Below, piece by piece: positions 11,208 through 23,159 of a stretch of DNA of 64,000 nt. The translations under genes were made by a program, and so were the position numbers. The notes beneath the pieces were generated by a model. It worked only from the letters and a program-made list of their open reading frames with translations. It searched no databases and had not been told where the DNA came from. This DNA is from Euborellia annulipes (lineage: Eukaryota > Arthropoda > Insecta > Dermaptera > Anisolabididae). The stretch spans positions 124,001-188,000 of the forward strand of contig JAKCPI010000367.1 of assembly GCA_023213315.1 (NCBI GenBank), given 5' to 3'. Every line of letters begins with the position of its first letter. Position 1 is the first letter of the stretch.

Positions 11208-11729
11208 GTTAATTTTTAATTAATAAAACCTTTGAAACAAATAACCTAGTGTTTCATTTGTATATTTAATTTTAATTTACAAAATGTTCCGAGAATCAAC
11301 GGCCGAAAGTTTAAATCTTAACCAAAATAACCAATTTTTCTATTTACTACTCTGAGTCTGTCTTGCATCGAGATAAGTAATTAATAAAATTGCGTTGGCT
11401 GTTTGGGTTGCATACCTTCAAACAGGGGCATTAATTTCTACATACTCAAGAGTTATCCTGGTTCTTTTTAAGCCACGAGCAAAAGCTTTTGAGTATTCCA
11501 AAATATTCATTTTTTTAATAACTTTTGAACTTGAATGTAAAATAAGACAACGATTGAGAAAACACTTGTACGGATTTCTAGTTAATGTCTGTTCTAGTGA
11601 TAAGGTATTTTCTTTTGTTTATGTTTAGAACAATAATACAAAAAAAAAAAAATATAGAGTATAATGAGAAATTTTGTATTTTTATTTTATTTCGTATTTT
11701 TGAATTTTTCTTTTTATCTCTTCTTCTGT

Positions 11730-11955
11730 CCTCGCACCATTCCCGCGATGCGGGGTCAGCGGACCTTACTTTTTCCCTCCAACCCTATCATGCATTTGTG
11801 CGACCGGAAGTAAAAGGACAGGCCGTCGCACGGTCTGGCGCCTGTTGAAAAGAGGAAGAAACAGACATACAAAGAACTGAAGGACTGTTTGTCCCAGCTC
11901 GGGTAGCTCGTGGTCGCCATCCACGTACCCACAAGATGTGGGCCCCTGAGCAAGA
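11730..11955. other. GC-rich island of unknown identity
   Basis: It stands out from its AT-rich surroundings (CATTCCCGCGATGCGGGGTC, GACCGGAAG, CCATCCACGTACCC). Short frames run through both strands, but none resembles a known protein. It is probably part of a transposable element or SINE body. Confidence 0.3.
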
Positions 11956-13239
11956 ATTTGGGCTTTTTATAATATGTGAATTTCGTAATTATGTGTTTTT
12001 TTTTTTATAATTATGTGTATTTTTGAACTACGTTATGTTTATAATTATGTGTATTTTTGATTATGCTTTGTTAACTATTTTTGTTTTTGAACTTTTATAT
12101 ATATTTTTAAGGTCTTTGTCGACATTTAGACCCCATCCTTATTTATTTCAAATAATTGGTAGCCAATTCAATTGAAATAGATTTTTCTCGTTTGGGACGG
12201 GAAACAAACCAGGAACTCCAGACACGAGAAACTATCTTCTATCTGAGCCACGGATCACGGACTTTTTTTATAAATATATCATGCAGAAAATTAATTACAA
12301 TTTATATTTATACAAACATTTTTTTTTTTTTGTTCAAATTCAATTAAAATTCTCTAAAACTTTTTCCTTAAACATTGTTTAATAATTATTTAAATTTTTT
12401 AACACAAAAACTCTTTAAATTAAGCGTCAATATAGGGATCTCCGAAGGTAATATAAACAAAGTATACATTATAAAAAAAAACTATTTATTTATAATTTTA
12501 ATGGTTTAGTTAGTAATTTTTCATGCGGTAGGAATTCGCGTACCAACAATGTCAGCAGGTTTTTTTTTTTAATGTTTTATAAATAAATCAAACAGTTGCT
12601 CGTTTTATTACAAAGAGGCTGGTTCAACCACTCTATTAAAAAAAATATTGAAAAGAGATAGAGATTATTATATTAAATAAAATACTAATATAATGTATGG
12701 AAACTTTTTTTTTTTTTATTTTATTTATAGGCATTTTAATAAATTATATTTACAAACGGAATTTATTTAAATGCTTTACTTTGACAAGGTTTTATATTCA
12801 AAGGAGTTTCTCTCTTCAAAAACGACCGAAAAAGATCAAGAAAATTCAAGAAGACATCCTATTGATTTAAATTAGAATCAGAAGTGGTTCGAGTCGAAAT
12901 GCTATTATCAAGAATAATTAATAAAATAATAATAAGAGGAAAACTTGTCAATTTAAGTTTGGAAACAGTTTTAATCAACCTCATTTGTTCATTATCTTTT
13001 TTTTTTTATTTAGATAATGAAAATGAAGGGAAACCGTTGACTTCTGCTAAGTAGAATTGATCATTGGAAGTTTATAAAGTTTTCCGCTCTTCATAATAAT
13101 TTTTAATAATTTGAATGGAAGAAGAAAGTTATTTTTTAATTTACCTAGTAAGAAATGCGAAAAAAAAACAATAAATTTAAAAAAAAAATAAAGTTTTTTT
13201 TATTGTTTTGATTATTATATTATAAATTTAACTAAAAAT

Positions 13240-13345
13240 GAAGAATCAAAGCTGGGGCAATATACAGGACGCCGATGCCCCGGAAAGGCTGGAGATCCTG
13301 GGTTCGATTCCCGGGGGCCATGGGGCGTTTGGCCTCACCAATAAG
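13240..13345 (+). mobile_element. tRNA-like SINE head
   Basis: It has a clear B box with T-arm, CTGGGTTCGATTCCCGG, but no matching acceptor stem or D arm, so it is not a tRNA gene. AT-rich sequence follows that includes GAATACTAATATCGTATTC (13409-13427), similar to 2065-2090. Confidence 0.5.
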
Positions 13346-14043
13346 AAACTCACACTCTTATTAAATATATCTATGACTTACAAGTTAAAATACAATTGGA
13401 GATATTTTGAATACTAATATCGTATTCAAATATATAGATCTAGAAAAATATTTAACTAAAAAAATTTATTTGTGATTGAAATTTTATATATATCTAGCCC
13501 TATAATGTTATCGTGATTTTATTAATTAAAGATGAATCGCATTTTTAGACGAAATAGTGACAATGTAAATATTGATAACCTTAAAAGTTAGTATGTGGGT
13601 TTATTTAAATTAAAAGGACAGGAATTGATATAAATAAATGTCTTAATAAATTTAGCGAAATTATATATGTTATTTAAAGTCGACCGCAGATGCCGAAAAA
13701 CTAAAAAGGACATTTTTTTTATAAACCCAAACGATAACAATAATAATAATTTTATTATTATAATTTAGGCACCTATAACAAAAGCCTTTAGTGAATTTCC
13801 ACCTGTCTTTTTTTATGCTTGTTTCGAATTCACGTAACCTTAGAATGGCCAGTTCCAGGGAAATTAGAAAATATAATTTTTGCACGAAAGATATATACAG
13901 AGTAATATTTTTTTTATAGTAATTAATATATAAACCTATCTTCAGAGCACAAACAAGCTTAAACAAATAAAAAATACCTAAGTATATAGTCTATATATAA
14001 ATATTTTGGCTAAAAATTATTATTACAAATTTTGTTTTGAAAT

Positions 14044-14046
<3 letters not shown>

Positions 14047-14078
<32 letters not shown>

Positions 14079-14325
14079 ATTCACACTTTTTCTCATTCAC
14101 ACTCACACTCACACACACATTCACACAGTCTTTTCGGCAACTTAGGCCATTTAAGACTTTTAGACGATAACCGTTGTAAGTAATATATAAATTGTAGGTT
14201 CAGGCATTTCTATTTAAGCCATCTGGTATCCAAATGGCTTAAATAAAATCATCGGACGCCTGGGTCCGAACCCGCGACGTTTGGTATAGGAGGTAGGCAC
14301 GCTACCTACTACGCCAAACCCGGGG
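14047..14325 (-). mobile_element. tRNA-derived SINE, family 1
   Basis: On the minus strand it has the tRNA head with B box (GCGGGTTCGGACCC), the body starting GATGATTTTATTTAAGCC, the internal palindrome, the 3' module and a poly(A) tail, seen as 27 T at 14047-14073. It is the most complete copy, with its A tail intact. Confidence 0.85.
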
Positions 14326-16025
14326 GCGTTTTGAAATAATGATGGCTTATTTTTTTTTTTTAATTGTTATTATATTTCGTTTATAACCAATCATTAATGT
14401 TAAGCAAATTCCCAGATGTTTCATAATAAGAAATGATCAAATTTTAATAATAAAGATTTTTATTTAAATAAAAGTCATAAAAAATGAGTGATTTTATTTA
14501 TTATTTAGATTAAACAGTTTGTTTTTTATTACCGAAATAATAAACGAAAAGGTAGGCTATATGAATTTTTTTGACAAATCTCTTAAAATTTTGTTTAATC
14601 TCAATAAAAATAACTTATTCACATTATTTTTTTTTCATTACGGTATATAAAATACATATTAAAATTAAAGTTTGGCGTGAATAAATGAAAAGATGATGGT
14701 TTTTAAATCCAATGGGCAAAGTTTATATGTAGGCTATTACCAAGTTTACAATAATAGCAAACTAGATTAGGGAATATTGACCACATAATTAGTAAGTCAT
14801 GCAAGAGAATATTACATTTGAGGAGGAGGCCATAGAACTCTATAGGCTCGTATAAATTCTGAATGAAGCTTAATACATTGGCCAACGCCATTTGAACCTA
14901 AATGGATAGATATACAGGATATAGGATCCAGCCTCTATAGAGTTTGAAGCCCATAATATGATATGAACGGTCAAACATTGTTCAGGGCAAGAAAATGTTG
15001 ATAGGAAATTTTCTTGACATGGTGTCATTTTATAAATGGAGACATCAAAAGAAGTGGAAGATTAAAAAAAAAATGAAATTAATTTTTTTTTTCTTCGAAT
15101 ATTCATTAATTATAAAACAAAAAGGGAAAGAAAAAAGGATTCGTAATTAAAATATATTAAATAATTAAATAAATAATACAATTAAGAGTTCGTTTTCTTC
15201 TTTAAACTTTTTTTTCTTCTAAGTTAAAAAAAAAATAATTTCTTTTGAACAGATTATATTTTGTAAATATTAAAAAAATCATAGAGATATACTGAAATTT
15301 TTTAGCAAGTCTTAATTCAATAATCTTATCATGGAAAATAATAATAATAAAAAAAAATATAGTCTCTTTATTAATTAAAATATTATAAAATTAATTAGAG
15401 CTTTAGTTTTTATTGTAATCACGAAGAGGAGATAAAAAATATGCTTGCTATTGATTTAAAAGAATTTATAATTGTACGTGCTAAAAATTCATTAACCTGG
15501 ATTAAATTACAATGAATCAATATCCGACGAGGGGAGATTAGTAGACCGATATTTAGGGAGATTGAAAAACGGTGGGGAGGGGGAGAGGGGGGTTATTGCT
15601 ATACAACTTTAATATTGAATTTAAAACAACCTTCCTACATATCAATACAGAACATTTGTCCACTTTTTAAACATTAAATTTTAATAGGAAATGAAGATAA
15701 AAAATTATTTAAAAAAAAAAAAAAAAACAAGAGATGAAAAAATAGGTTTGGGATTTTTTCAATCAAAAATTTATATTTTAGACCTATATCATAACGATAG
15801 CTGAGTATTAAACTTTATTATAGAAGGGAAAATGTTTGTGTATGTATCATAAAGTGAAGGGAATGGAATACAATGAAATCACTTGTCAATCCACCGAAGA
15901 CGTTTCGGTGTCCAGTTTTGGTTAAATAATCAAAGATAGAGAATTTAAAATCAAAGCACCGAAACGTCACCTGGAGATTAGAATAAAAATGCACCGAAAT
16001 CAGTTTTTACTTTCTCTTATCTATA

Positions 16026-16675
16026 TATAGTAAGAAAGTTCATAAATTAACTAAATTTTAGATGCTCTTTAAAAATGAAGGAAGTTTTTCATGAAAATTG
16101 CTTGAAGTACCCTTTACTGATGTACTTTTTTAGTTTTTTTCTGATTTCTCAAAATTCGCTGGAACAATTTTGATGAAAATTCATAAATCAACTATTTTTT
16201 AGATGTTCTTTAAAAAGTAGGCCTATATTGATAAGCTTTTTTATAAAACGTGTTTGAAGTACGCTTTACTGAAGTATTATTTCTGATTTTTTCGAATTTC
16301 TCAAAATTCGCTGCAACTATTTTGATTAAAATTCATAAATCAACTATTTTTTAGATGCTCTTTAAAAAGTATATTAATAAGTAACCCCCGGGGCGGGGCG
16401 GGGGGGGGGGAGGGTATTTTCTTTCTCTGTTTTAGTACACTTTACTGATTTATTATTTCAATTTTTTTTCCAATGGAATGCTTCATTAGCAGCTCAGCGC
16501 CATCTATGATACGCAAGTGGCCTGGTCAAGTTTGGAACTAAAGTGGTATGGGAAACTAAATACATAGATCTCTACACCAAAAAATCTGGTATGACAGCAC
16601 AATACACAACATACGATTATAGAAAGTAAGAGAAAGTTGTGTGCTGTGCGTTAAGGCACTCCAGATTTTTATAGT
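16026..16675 (-). mobile_element. Family A repeat with internal tandem units
   Basis: Reading the minus strand, it opens with the long hairpin (16581-16670). The 5' body follows, with GATGGCGCTGAGCTGC. Then come about three diverged body units, each with TTCATAAATCAACTATTTTT-type and AAATTCGCT..AACAATTTTGAT-type motifs (16026-16390). A G-rich interruption lies at 16387-16412. The 3' end is missing. Confidence 0.65.
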
Positions 16676-17634
16676 TTGAATTCTTTAATTTAAAGAATTT
16701 ATCAGTCGGAGAGACATTTAATTATTTCTTAATAAATCGATCTCTTTCTATCCTAAATTTTTTAATAAATCAGAATAAACGATCATTATAGCATGATGAC
16801 AACAGCAACGAGGTTTTGAGTAAAATATTCAAAATACACTTAAGACTGCCCTTAGCATATCCGGAACAAAAACAGTAATAAATAACCATTCTAGAATAAT
16901 TATAATAGATTTTAATCAAAAAACTAATCACCTCTAGGGGTCAAGAGTATTCCACCGATACTGTTATTATTAACAGATCTAGCTAGCACTCACGCAGAGT
17001 CAAACATCAGAGAGGCGTAACTAAAATACAAATATGAATCATTTTATTCTAATTCACATTTTTTTACTTGACAAAGAAACTTTCAAATTTCTTTAGAAGA
17101 GAAAATCATTTTTTTTTCAACCGACAGGAAGCAGGTGTTTAGGCTTGACAATTTTTTTTTGAATTACTATCATCTATCTATCTATAGAAAGAAAATAAAC
17201 TAATTTACAGGATGTTAGACTATTAATTCTAGTTTATTGTTTGTCGAAAAATTAAAAAAAAATTCTAAGAATAGGAAATTTGGAACTAATTTTTTGAAAA
17301 AAGAAAAAAAAATATTCGATTAATAAATTGGACTAAATAAAAATCAGTGTGAAAAGGGTTGCCAAATTTAGGGCCGGTTGCTTGATGTATGAGTAGTTAG
17401 TTGAACTATAGTTAGTGTGTAATGCAGAAACTCTCTTCCAGGGTACAAACCGTCTTCAGTATTAGGCCCAGTTTTGGTTAAATAATCCAATAAAATTGGA
17501 AAAAATTCTTTTAAATGTGTAAAAAGTTCCAAAGGGAACCCCCCTTTTTTTAATCGAAATTTACATGCATCCCCGAAGGGATTTAACATTGACTTTATGA
17601 AAGGAAGAGCCGGAAAATGAATTTGAAAATTTGA

Positions 17635-17770
17635 AAGACTACATCACTAAAGTGTAGGTAGGCCTACTTCAAACAATTTCCACGAATAATATTTTTATAT
17701 ACTTTTTAAAGAGCATCTAAAAAATATTTTAGGACCTAGTTGATTCATGAATTTTAATCAAAATTTCATG
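17635..17770 (+). mobile_element. Family A internal fragment
   Basis: A single body unit: ACATCACTAAAGTG, CAAACAATTTCCACGAA, AAAGAGCATCTAAAAAATA and GAATTTTAATCAAAAT in family A order. Confidence 0.6.
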
Positions 17771-18825
17771 ATTTATCTTCAGAGGGTCTACTATAATATA
17801 GTATTTATATTATAAGAGTTAATCTTTATTTTTATTATCATTATGAAAGTGAAGTAAAGAGACAATATATCGGTCCAGAAAATTCTTATTTTAATTTCAT
17901 CTTTCATGATGAAAATTATGTTGAATTTTAACACCCTGAGGATGAGTAACGCTTAGTTAGGGAAATTGTTTACTTAAATAATATTTGTTGCCCCGATATT
18001 GAGTCTTTTTTCTTCACTTATCCTGCATATTTGATGGAGTTTCCTCCAGAAAGAATATTTATCATTATTTTCAATTACTCAAACAATTTTATTTTGTCGG
18101 ATAATTTTTCGGTGAGGGTGTCTCTTTCAAAATGCCAAGCAAATCCTTATTGGTTGCTCTTTTGCTGTGAAATAACTGTCACATATTAGAGGGTCTTCTA
18201 TATTATTACATTATAAAATATTCATACCCTCGGCCATTATCATTATCAAATATTGCTTCATATATACAGAAAATAACTTTTTAGCTTCATAAAAAATTAC
18301 GCGTAAAAAATCAACGGCCATAAAATTTTTATGCGAAATACGCGCATTATTGATTTTTTTCTTTGACATTTGAGTAATGAAAATACTCGAAAATAATTAG
18401 GATGATAAATTTAGGCGGTTGATAGGGAAGGAGAAGATCCAATTAAGTGCTGTATGAATAATTGGGCATCGAGAAAGTCTATTTGTGCAGTCTTTCAGCC
18501 CTTCAAAAAGAGGGTTCTGCTCTTTCGAGTGCACTGGTTGGTTCTTTGGTTTAAAAAGTGCTTGCATTACAATTTTATACGGTACTTGGATCTATAGAGT
18601 ACTTATATGATTGTTATTAGGATTTTCCAGAGAGTTAATTTCAACCCTTTCTTAGAGAGTTCTTGAGAATTAAATTAATATTAATAATAAACAACAAATT
18701 TATTTTTTATTTCTAACAATTTAAATTATTTTTATTGTTTTCATTTTGTTTTAATATTGTATTGTTATTGTCTTTGTTTTGTTTTAATAATGTATTTTTG
18801 TTGTTTTTGTTTTGAAGTTATCTTG

Positions 18826-19040
18826 GGCTCTCGGGCTTGGGGTATTTGATAGCGCGCCTGCCTTGTAGATCAAGGGTCGAGAGTTCGAACCCCAGGCAGT
18901 CCGATGATTTTATTTAAGCCATTTGGATACCAAAGGGCTTAAATAAGAATTTCTGGTCCCCAATACCTCAATATATTCATTAATAACGGTGATTGTATAA
19001 AGACTTATATGGTCGAAATTGCCGAAAAGACTGTGTGCAT
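18826..19040 (+). mobile_element. tRNA-derived SINE, family 1
   Basis: The tRNA head (CTTGGGGTATTTGATAGCGC; B box GAGAGTTCGAACCCC) is followed by the GCAGTCCGATGATTTTATTT body, the palindrome and the GCCGAAAAGACTGTG 3' module. Confidence 0.85.
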
Positions 19041-19185
19041 GGGCGTAACTAGGGGGGTGCCGGAGGGGAATGCCCCCCCCCCAGAAGGCTCGTGCCCCCC
19101 CCCCAGAAAGCTCCCTGTCCCAAAAAAAAAAATTGAGAAAATATGGGGCTTTCCAGGCCCTCCGGAGGATAGCTGGTCACATGAC
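19036..19185 (+). mobile_element. End fragment of a 'GGCGTAACTAGGGG' DNA transposon
   Basis: CATGGGCGTAACTAGGGG is followed by G/C tracts. A related sequence (GAGGCGTAACTAC, minus strand) is at about 7108-7125, and a variant bounds the MITE at 43354. No opposite end was found nearby. The open frames across it are low-complexity proline/glycine artefacts. Confidence 0.4.
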
Positions 19186-20180
19186 AAGTGTGTTAAAAAA
19201 AAAGTTTCTTGTATCTTTGACAATAATGTATTTTATAATTGTATTTATTGTGCGGTAAGGGATGGTCTAAACTGCCTACCATAATAAAGATAAAAAAACA
19301 ATTTAAATAAATTTAAAAGCATTTTTGTTGCCAAAAATAACTAAAATTTTTTTAATTGTCTATTTATTTAAATTAGTCAAAATAATTTAAATAAATTATA
19401 TTGTTCAGAACGAGGAGTAAATCACTAACACCTGGATCAGAAATCAAGCCTCTCAAGACCTCTCTGTTTTAATTTATGTGGATTAATCAAAACAATTCCT
19501 AACGTAAACTAACGAATTAATATCTGTGTCCGGGCCTGTAATATATCAATAGCTACATAATAATAAAATAAAATTGAAGAATTTTAAGATTTTATTTTAT
19601 TGATCATTTTTAAGCAAAAGTCAATGAGAAAATTTAAAGTTTGCAGTGAGTCATAACTTTTGAATTTTTCAAACTGGAAATTGTCGTCTCTGTACGCCCT
19701 CCCAAATAAATAACAAATAAAAGATAGATACTCAATTTCATTTTATTGTCTTTTTATTTGAATAGTCTGTTTCACAAATTGATCTTTTATTGCCTGCATT
19801 AGGCAACTTTTAGGGATGGTTTCGGATTTCATTTTTTTTTTTTCTTTTATTTTATCGTTGAGATCCACCTGCTGGGATTGCCGTTTATCTAAATTCGAAA
19901 ACACAAATTCAAGCTCACATTTGAATACCTTCAATTTCAACCCCCGGAAGTTTTTAATTTGTTTTCTATAATGAGGGTATTTTGGACTTCAATCTCACTT
20001 CACTAAATCAAATTAATATACATCATGATAGTATAATTTAAAAAAAAATATATGTATAAAAAATTTCGATGAAAAAGATAAAAACAGGATCGTTTCTCTA
20101 GATTTTGATCGCTTTGACTATCAGTAAATTAATTAACCATCACGAATTTTAATTAATCAAAATAAAGGTCGATTATAGAT

Positions 20181-21149
20181 TTGTTCGTTTCACTTGGCAT
20201 GGTAAAAAGTGTAAAGCTGCCCAGGCAAGTTACCCAAGTGCAAACGTGCCCAAACTGTCTAGAACAAAAAGTGCAACTTTTTCTATCTGTTCGTTTCAAA
20301 TCAAGAACTTGCAAATTGAGATATTAATAATCTAACCTTCAGTTAAACCAGACTTGACCAGGGTGTTCCCACCGGGAGGGGGGTTTTCCCCCTCCCTCCC
20401 CCCCCCCCCCCCCCAATATAAAAGAAGAGAAATTTTTCTTCTCTCTCTTTTCCAGGTATTTCCCTGGTCAATCCTCTCCCCAATTAAAACAATTCTCCCC
20501 CCCCCCCCCACCCATTCCCCGCACCAAAAAAGAGGCTTTTCCCTCCCCCCCCTCTGTTTTTCTTCCCACCAAAAAAAAAAAAAAAAAATTTCTTTTTTCC
20601 TTTTTCCCCCTCCCCCCCTCTTTTTGGAAAAAACCCCCTCCCTCCTTCCTCCCCCCACCCACAAACTTTCCACTTTTTTTTCTCACCTCCCCCGCCATTT
20701 TTCTTTTTTTTTCCTTTTGTTTTTTTTTTTTTTCTTTTTCTTTTTTTTTTTTTTTTTTTTTTTCTCTGTGTGTTTTTTGGTTTTTTTGGTTTTCGCCTTC
20801 CCCCCCAAAAAAAAAAAAAGTTGCCATTTTTATAACGTTGATCCTTAAATAAATAAAAATAATTAATAATAATAAAGAAAATTAATGAAAAAATGAAAAT
20901 AAAAGTTAAAACTGACTTATCTTTTTTTTCTATATTAATTAAGTATCCATGTGGATTGAGAGAGAAAATGGCGACAGGGTGAAAGGTGGGTCATCTACTA
21001 AAGCTTTGGCGCTGAGATCGCCCTGCACAATTCACATTATATTTAAATTATGCAGCAAAATCTTCATTTTCTGCCCGGCCCAAATTTGAAACGAACATAA
21101 GCTAAGTTATGCTAGCGTGCATCGAGCGTGCAAAAAATGAAACGAACAG
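20181..21149. mobile_element. Possible non-autonomous DNA transposon
   Basis: It is bounded by TTGTTCGTTTCA (20181-20192) and TGAAACGAACAG (21138-21149). A second inverted pair lies inside: CTGTTCGTTTCAAAT near 20287 and ATTTGAAACGAACAT near 21083. No target duplication was confirmed. The interior holds the low-complexity block at 20373-20820. Confidence 0.45.
20373..20820. repeat. Homopolymer-rich low-complexity block
   Basis: A 450-bp mosaic of C, T and A homopolymers. The long frames on both strands (164 and 119 codons) only read out proline, phenylalanine, lysine and glycine runs and are not genes. Base calls here may be unreliable. Confidence 0.85.
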
Positions 21150-22676
21150 TGTAAATTGTGTAATGAAATGTATAAGTATTATTATATTGCAATGGCATAA
21201 TAAAATTAAGTTAATCTAAATAAAATAGAGAAATTCAGATATTCAAAAAAAGTTGGTTGCCTATCGATAGGCGATTTTAAATTATTTATTAAAAAAAAAA
21301 AAAAAAAAAAATGTGAAACTAGTTTTTCTCTCAAGTCAAGGAACTGTCAAGTTTGTATATGATGAATGTAAAATAAGAGTTTTTATTGCTTTGTGAATTT
21401 TTTTTTTTTTTTACATGATATTTATTTGATTTTGTGGAAGTAAAATTCAGATGAACATGAATAAGAATCGTTATTTTTTTTTTTTCATTTTGGAATAACT
21501 TTATATAAAAATCTGTATTATAATTGCTTACGATCGGTTAGATATATTTATTTTAAAAGTAAAAAATAAAAAAAAAAAGGAGAAAATCTTTTTTCCTTAA
21601 CCACTTTGATAATCCACCATTTATTTTAAATTTTAACGGACTAATGATTTCTATTTTTAAAATTGAATGCAAAAAGGGATAATTCCAGTTCCGTAAGCGA
21701 AGACAAATAAAATAAAACCCCTAAGAGACTTTTTTACAGGAAAAAAAAGGAAAGAAAAATAATTCTAAAAAAATGGATAAAAGGATTTTATATTCTTTAT
21801 TAAAATAGAATCCTACTTTTGTTCTAAAAATTGAATTTCTTTAAAAGTCTTTAATGAATGAAAATCAAAGCGAGTAGAGGGAAGATCGAAGATAACAAGT
21901 TTTTTTTTTTTATTTCGGGAAAAAAGCTTTTTCAGCAGAATGCAGTGCAGGAGGGGCAAGGAAGGAAGAAGGAGGGCTCAGGGCATTTCCAACCGGAATG
22001 AATTGTCTCCCATTTTATGCCAATAAGTGCAATGGCGCCACGAGATATACAAGAAAGGAAGGAAGATTTCCCTTGGTGGAGATTGAACATCAAGCCATTT
22101 AGAAAATCGAAACTTACAAGAATTTACTCACGTCTCAGCCAACTAAGCCTTTTTTTTAAGTAATTAGGTTAATTATATTTTAATCTTTATGGATATGCTT
22201 TTTTTTCCTCTTGGGGACTTGAATTGTACGAGTAGAGAAATTATTTCTACCTTAGGGTTTATTTGAATATGCTTTTATAATATAATATTATTATACCTCT
22301 ATAATAGTTAAGTAAAATATAATTTGTGCATTTGGAAAGATCTTGTCTGATAATAATATGCGGTTCTTGGTAGAAACCTAATTATATTTCAATTATCAGT
22401 AAATTTAAATTTAGAGCTTAATAAGAACTTCATTTCTAGGGCAAATTGAATAAATTAAAATAATAATTGAATCTATTTTGGTATGAAAATTAAGTATTGT
22501 TCATTTCAATAGATAAGTTTATATCTAGGCTACTAAGGTGCAGTGAAAAACTAGAAAGATGATTATATCATCTACTTAACAAGAAATTACAAATAATAAG
22601 AAAGAGGCAGAGATTGCCATATAAATGGATAAGATGGGGAAAAGACTTTGAGGTTAGTATGGCTTGTTAATAAACA

Positions 22677-23049
22677 GGAGTAAAGTGTGCTTATAAAAAC
22701 AACTTTGAGAGCAAAATGAGAATTTACATTTAAAAGAGCATCTAAAAAATAATTGATTTTTGAATTTTAATCAAATTTTGAGAAAATCGAAAATAAGTGA
22801 AAAAGTACATCAGTAAAGTACTAGTACTTTTTGGCCGATTTTGATTAAAAGCTTATTTTCTCGGTTCCGGGGGTGTTTAACTTAAATATAACATTTCAGC
22901 CTCATAGCTCAATTCCTTCATGCTTAAAATTGAACACACAGACATACAGAGAAACAGACCATGTCGCGAGAACCATTTTTTTGGATTCAGGACCTCAAAA
23001 CGTGTATATCCATCAAATCTCGACACCGAATTTTTGACATGAATCCAAT

Positions 23050-23108
<59 letters not shown>

Positions 23109-23159
23109 GTTATATATATAACATATACCGGTACATAGGTAAGAGAAAGTAAAAAATAT
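22677..23159 (+). mobile_element. Family A repeat, 5'-truncated
   Basis: It begins at GGAGTAAAGTGTGC, lacking the hairpin. It continues through CAGTAAAGTACTAGTACTTT, GGACCTCAAAACGTGTATAT and the terminal hairpin, ending GGTAAGAGAAAGTAAAAAAT. The hairpin loop has expanded into (CT)n and (AT)n tracts (23052-23120). Confidence 0.75.

Larger units (their letters stand above)
10950..11272. mobile_element. Palindromic element with a hammerhead motif in each arm
   Basis: The arms are about 160 bp and well conserved; each outer end reads AATTAAATATACAAAT or a close variant. The palindrome centre is GGTACC at about 11112-11117. A hammerhead-like motif lies in each arm, on opposite strands, both oriented outward (see 11013-11056 and 11166-11207). 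No ORF is present. In size and layout it matches the elements at 37.5 and 57.8 kb but has a different sequence. Confidence 0.85.

Noticed and set aside
13255..13321. Possible tRNA gene
   Set aside because: Only the T arm is good; acceptor and D arms do not form, so it is listed as a SINE head.
15865..15985. Inverted GACGTTTCGGTG / CACCGAAACGTC pair resembling hammerhead arms
   Set aside because: No CTGANGA core precedes either GAAACGTC, and the spacing is wrong.
20354..20848. 164-codon plus-strand frame and the overlapping 113- and 119-codon minus-strand frames
   Set aside because: They only translate homopolymer tracts; there is no domain, no conserved composition and no start context.
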